Shown here piece by piece: positions 57,977 to 64,000 of a stretch of DNA of 64,000 bases. Made by a program: the position numbers and the translations under genes. This DNA is from Ornatilinea apprima (GTDB lineage Bacteria; Chloroflexota; Anaerolineae; Anaerolineales; Anaerolineaceae): NCBI RefSeq assembly GCF_001306115.1, contig NZ_LGCL01000015.1:1-64000 (forward strand), read 5' to 3'. The notes under the pieces are model-generated. The model was not told the origin of the DNA. It ran no database searches and saw nothing but the letters and a program-made list of their open reading frames with translations. The first letter of the stretch is position 1; every line of letters begins with the position of its first letter.

Positions 57977-58038
57977 AAGAATGGTATCATCGCTATCCTT
58001 TCAGTATAATGAATATAACCGATCAGGAGCAGAACCGC

Positions 58039-59139
<1,101 letters not shown>

Positions 59140-59199
59140 TTTTTACGCTTTTCTTCCGGCTTCTGGCAGCTTTCTTGCATAGATTCACAACATCTCCGT

Positions 59200-59227
59200 C
59201 CCTTCTCCTGTTGCTGCGGGAGAAGGG
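59200..59227. terminator. Hairpin after recA
   Basis: CCCTTCTCC/GGGAGAAGGG; no clear T-run, so termination is uncertain. Confidence 0.
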
Positions 59228-59246
59228 ATGGCCTGAAGGCTGATCA

Positions 59247-59810
59247 ATGAAGAAGAGTACGCGCCCTACAACTGTTTCTGTTTTGCGTTTTTCGCGCATC
59301 CTGCTCGCGGCTGTTGTGCTGGTCATCACCAGCGCAGGCTGCTCGTTTACTCCCACGCGCCCCGCGCCCAACGCAGTCAACCCGGCGTTTATTCCCCCCA
59401 CCTTTTCACCCACCCAAATACCGTCTCCCACCCCGGTTCCCACCGAGGTGATGCCCACTTCCAGTCCAAACTGCGTCAACGCGCTCACCTACCTGGAAGA
59501 CATCACCGTTCCAGACGGCTCCGCCTTCGCCCCAGCCGAGAAAATTGATAAGCAGTGGCGCGTAGAAAACAGCGGCACTTGCAACTGGGGCAAGAATTAC
59601 ACCCTGCGCCTCATCGCCGGGCCAGAGATGGGTAACCCCGTGGAACAGGCGCTCTACCCGGCCCGCAGCGGGTCGCAGGTCATCATCCAGCTCAATCTGG
59701 TTGCCCCCGCGCAAGCCGGCAATCACCGCAGCGCCTGGCAGGCTTACTCGCCTCAGGGCGAGCCGTTTGGCGACCCGATTTATATTGATATCGTAGTCGA
59801 AGAGCCCTGA
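59247..59810 (+). CDS. NBR1-Ig-like lipoprotein, short
   Basis: A 187-residue protein. The signal peptide ends with a lipobox (VITSAGC), a Pro-rich linker follows, and an NBR1-like Ig domain (about 80-187) reads EDITVPDGSAFAPAEKIDKQ, NSGTCNWGKNYTLRLI and HRSAWQAYSPQGEPFGD. Similar to the C-terminal Ig in 52568-53560. It is six bases upstream of the C39-like gene and co-transcribed with it. Confidence 0.
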   Translation: MKKSTRPTTVSVLRFSRILLAAVVLVITSAGCSFTPTRPAPNAVNPAFIPPTFSPTQIPSPTPVPTEVMPTSSPNCVNALTYLEDITVPDGSAFAPAEKIDKQWRVENSGTCNWGKNYTLRLIAGPEMGNPVEQALYPARSGSQVIIQLNLVAPAQAGNHRSAWQAYSPQGEPFGDPIYIDIVVEEP

Positions 59811-59815
59811 TCGCG

Positions 59816-60694
59816 ATGCCTACCCCTCACTTTCCACAAATTCGCGCCAGCTTGTTGGCTGCCGCTCTCCTGCTCACGACCAGCGCCTGCGGTCAGATGG
59901 ACTTTTCACGCGGCCTTGAATCCGCTGAAGTGGTCTTTGCCGGCCTCGACCCCGCCAAAATCACCTGGTTCTCCACACCAACCTTAACCGCCGCGCCCAC
60001 GGCTGACCCCACACCCACGCCCACAACCACCTTCACCATCACCCCCACACCGTTTCAGCCGCTGCCCACCGCAACCATCACCCCCACCCCCACCAGCGTG
60101 CCGCCAACCGAAACGCCGCAGCCCGCCCCAGAGATTCCTGAATCTGCCAGCCTCTCCAACATTTACGGCACCTCTCAGCAGCTTCCGCTCGATTGCGAAT
60201 CCAACTCTGCCACCGACTTCGCCCGCTATTTTGCCGTGAATATTGATGAGCTTGAATTCTTCAACGGTTTGCCCGTCAGCGATGACCCGGAAACCGGTTT
60301 TGTGGGAAGTGTCTGGGGTCCGGCTTCGCTGCCGCCCTATGGATACGGCGTGCATTCCGGGCCGGTGGCGTCCTTGCTGCGCTCTTACGGGCTAAACGCC
60401 TGGGAGCGGCGCGGTATGTCCTTCGATGACGTCAAAGTTGAAATCTCCGCGGGACGGCCTGTGATGGTCTGGGTGGTCGGCTCCGTCTTCCCCGGTTCTC
60501 CCGTCTCATATACCGCGTCTTCTGGTTCCACGGCCACCGTTGCCTATCTGGAGCATACTGTCTTGGTCATTGGTTACGATTCCAACACCGTCACCATTCT
60601 CGACGCCGATATGCTGTATTACCGCAGCATTGACCAGTTTCTCTCCTCCTGGAGCGTGCTGGGCAACATGGCCATCGTCGTAGAGCAAGAATAA
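59816..60694 (+). CDS. Lipoprotein with C39-like peptidase domain
   Basis: A 292-residue protein. The signal peptide has lipobox LLLTTSAC, a long Pro/Thr linker (about 60-105), and a papain-like C39_2 domain: YGTSQQLPLDCESNSATDF (Cys127), AGRPVMVWVVGSV, LEHTVLVIGYD (His247) and ILDADMLYYRS (Asp). It probably cleaves or binds peptides outside the cell. Some C39_2 proteins are not active; here Cys and His are present. Confidence 0.
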   Translation: MPTPHFPQIRASLLAAALLLTTSACGQMDFSRGLESAEVVFAGLDPAKITWFSTPTLTAAPTADPTPTPTTTFTITPTPFQPLPTATITPTPTSVPPTETPQPAPEIPESASLSNIYGTSQQLPLDCESNSATDFARYFAVNIDELEFFNGLPVSDDPETGFVGSVWGPASLPPYGYGVHSGPVASLLRSYGLNAWERRGMSFDDVKVEISAGRPVMVWVVGSVFPGSPVSYTASSGSTATVAYLEHTVLVIGYDSNTVTILDADMLYYRSIDQFLSSWSVLGNMAIVVEQE

Positions 60695-60805
60695 AACCTC
60701 TGCATCTCAAAAAAGGCAATCTGAATTTTTGTCAATCGTGTAGGGACTGCATACTGTAATGCACCCCATCTCGATAAACCATTGTAAAGATTCTACAGCC
60801 AATTA

Positions 60806-60844
60806 AAAAGCGAAAGCGCTGCAATAGCGCCTTCGCCTGTTTTT
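60806..60844 (-). terminator. Terminator of the ahcY unit
   Basis: Minus-strand GGCGAAGGCGCT/AGCGCTTTCGC then TTTTT. Confidence 0.
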
Positions 60845-60863
60845 AACCCTTAACCGCTAACGA

Positions 60864-63111
<2,248 letters not shown>

Positions 63112-63132
63112 GAGCAAAAAATCCAATCTTCG

Positions 63133-64000
63133 TTAAAAATCTTCAACCGCGCGCGGCAGGTTGATATCGAACGGCGGGTAAATCACCCCATTTTCGGTCA
63201 CTAAAGCCGTGATCAGGTCGTTGGGTGTTACATCAAAAGCCGGGTTGAAGGCCTTCGCGCCCTGGGGGGTTACCCGCTGGCCGTTCACCTCAATCCCAAG
63301 TACTTCTTCCTGGTCGCGCTCCTCAATCGGAATCAGATCGCCCGATTTCAGATTCAGGTCTACCGTGGTGGTGGGGAAAACCGCATAAACCGGCACGCCA
63401 TTGGTTTTGGCAGCCAGCGACAGCATATAGGTGCCAATCTTGTTGCACACATCGCCATTGGCAGCCACCCGGTCCGCTCCATAGAAAACCTTCTTCACCA
63501 TCCCGCTGCGCAGAAAATGGCCTGACATGTTGTCGGTAATGATGTGATAGGGAATTTGATACTGATCCAACTCCCAGGCGGTCAGGCGCGCGCCCTGCAG
63601 GCGCGGGCGGGTTTCATCCACCAGAACATGAATTTTCTTCCCCTGCTCGTGCGCCATGCGGATCGCGCCCAGCGCGGTGCCCCAATCCACCGTTGCCAGC
63701 GAGCCGGTGTTGCAATGATGGATAATGGTGTCGCCATCTTCAATCAGAGCCGCGCCAAACTCCGCCATGCGGCGGTTGGTTTCCACGTCTTCCTGGGCAA
63801 TCAGCTTGGCTTCCGCAATCATCAACTGCGTCAGATCGTCGGCTGTAGAAGCCGGCACAGAAGCTTTTTTTAACATGCGCTGCACTGCCCACGCCAGGTT
63901 CACGGCGGTCGGCCGCGAGGCAATCAAAACGTCGGCAGCTTTTTTCAGGTCTGCCCGCAGCCCCTCGGTTGTCGTCTGTGCGCTCTGACAGGCCGCCAGG
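63133..64000 (-). CDS. mtnA: S-methyl-5-thioribose-1-phosphate isomerase, cut by window edge
   Basis: The visible 289 codons run open to the window end; the real start lies beyond. Codons GAG GGG CTG through TTG ATT (63928-63969) keep the frame. [33 protein letters not shown] (catalytic Cys) and [18 protein letters not shown] (catalytic Asp) are present. It isomerises 5-methylthioribose-1-phosphate in methionine salvage. Followed by the PfkB gene with a 21-base gap. Confidence 0.
   Translation of the reverse strand, partial: LAACQSAQTTTEGLRADLKKAADVLIASRPTAVNLAWAVQRMLKKASVPASTADDLTQLMIAEAKLIAQEDVETNRRMAEFGAALIEDGDTIIHHCNTGSLATVDWGTALGAIRMAHEQGKKIHVLVDETRPRLQGARLTAWELDQYQIPYHIITDNMSGHFLRSGMVKKVFYGADRVAANGDVCNKIGTYMLSLAAKTNGVPVYAVFPTTTVDLNLKSGDLIPIEERDQEEVLGIEVNGQRVTPQGAKAFNPAFDVTPNDLITALVTENGVIYPPFDINLPRAVEDF

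Overview
The window is about 64 kb of GC-rich bacterial chromosome that most resembles Chloroflexota, class Anaerolineae. This placement is inferred from gene content: giant multi-GAF histidine kinases, PATAN/DUF4388 proteins, a Chloroflexi-style helicase-associated protein without a motor, NBR1-like Ig lipoproteins, proline/threonine linkers on surface proteins, a TrpB2-type enzyme and PII-like cyclic-di-AMP receptors. Genes are dense, and nearly all are chromosomal housekeeping or signalling genes. I see no rRNA, tRNA, CRISPR array, insertion sequence or prophage.

Region 1 (145-13326, minus strand) is one co-oriented run of nine genes behind a good promoter at about 13360-13387. In transcription order they are a PATAN/DUF4388-wHTH protein, an MglA/CvnD-like small GTPase, an alpha/beta hydrolase, a V4R-like domain protein, a left-handed beta-helix protein, a receiver with degenerate GGDEF, a 2286-residue histidine kinase with about ten GAF domains, a stand-alone receiver, and a second alpha/beta hydrolase whose nucleophile serine is a glycine. 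I read it as a candidate signalling system.

Region 2 (13616-26484) holds a helicase-associated protein, glycine C-acetyltransferase (kbl), an AlaDH/PNT-like protein preceded by a probable structured RNA, a NYN nuclease, a lamin-tail protein, the dnaX-ybaB-recR module, a HerA/FtsK-like ATPase and a GT-C membrane glycosyltransferase.

Region 3 (26565-29551) stands out. It has one AT-rich gene with a PD-(D/E)XK-like nuclease motif, then a complete T-box leader with a UGG (Trp) specifier driving a TrpB2-type tryptophan synthase beta chain.

Region 4 (29637-46929) contains a PDZ- and GAF-containing histidine kinase divergent from a degenerate methyltransferase-like protein. A class A penicillin-binding protein is divergent from a six-hairpin glycosidase-like gene with two tandem cyclic-di-AMP receptors. 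A DUF4013 membrane protein, gnd, a DegV protein and an AMMECR1 protein follow.

Region 5 (47062-53575) has a translationally coupled peptidoglycan operon (amidase plus two L,D-transpeptidases), an unknown protein, a thioredoxin-TPR protein, an SIS-domain sugar isomerase and an NBR1-Ig lipoprotein.

Region 6 (53708-64000) has an AI-2E-type exporter, an FHA protein, glnA with a long structured leader, recA with a putative LexA box inside its promoter, two lipoproteins, and a SAM-salvage block (ahcY, a PfkB kinase, and mtnA cut by the window edge).

The items most worth a second look are the PATAN/GTPase/V4R/multi-GAF cluster, the two unassigned structured RNAs (17801-17952 and the glnA leader 57480-57812), the foreign-looking nuclease candidate, and several promoters placed so that transcripts would be leaderless.
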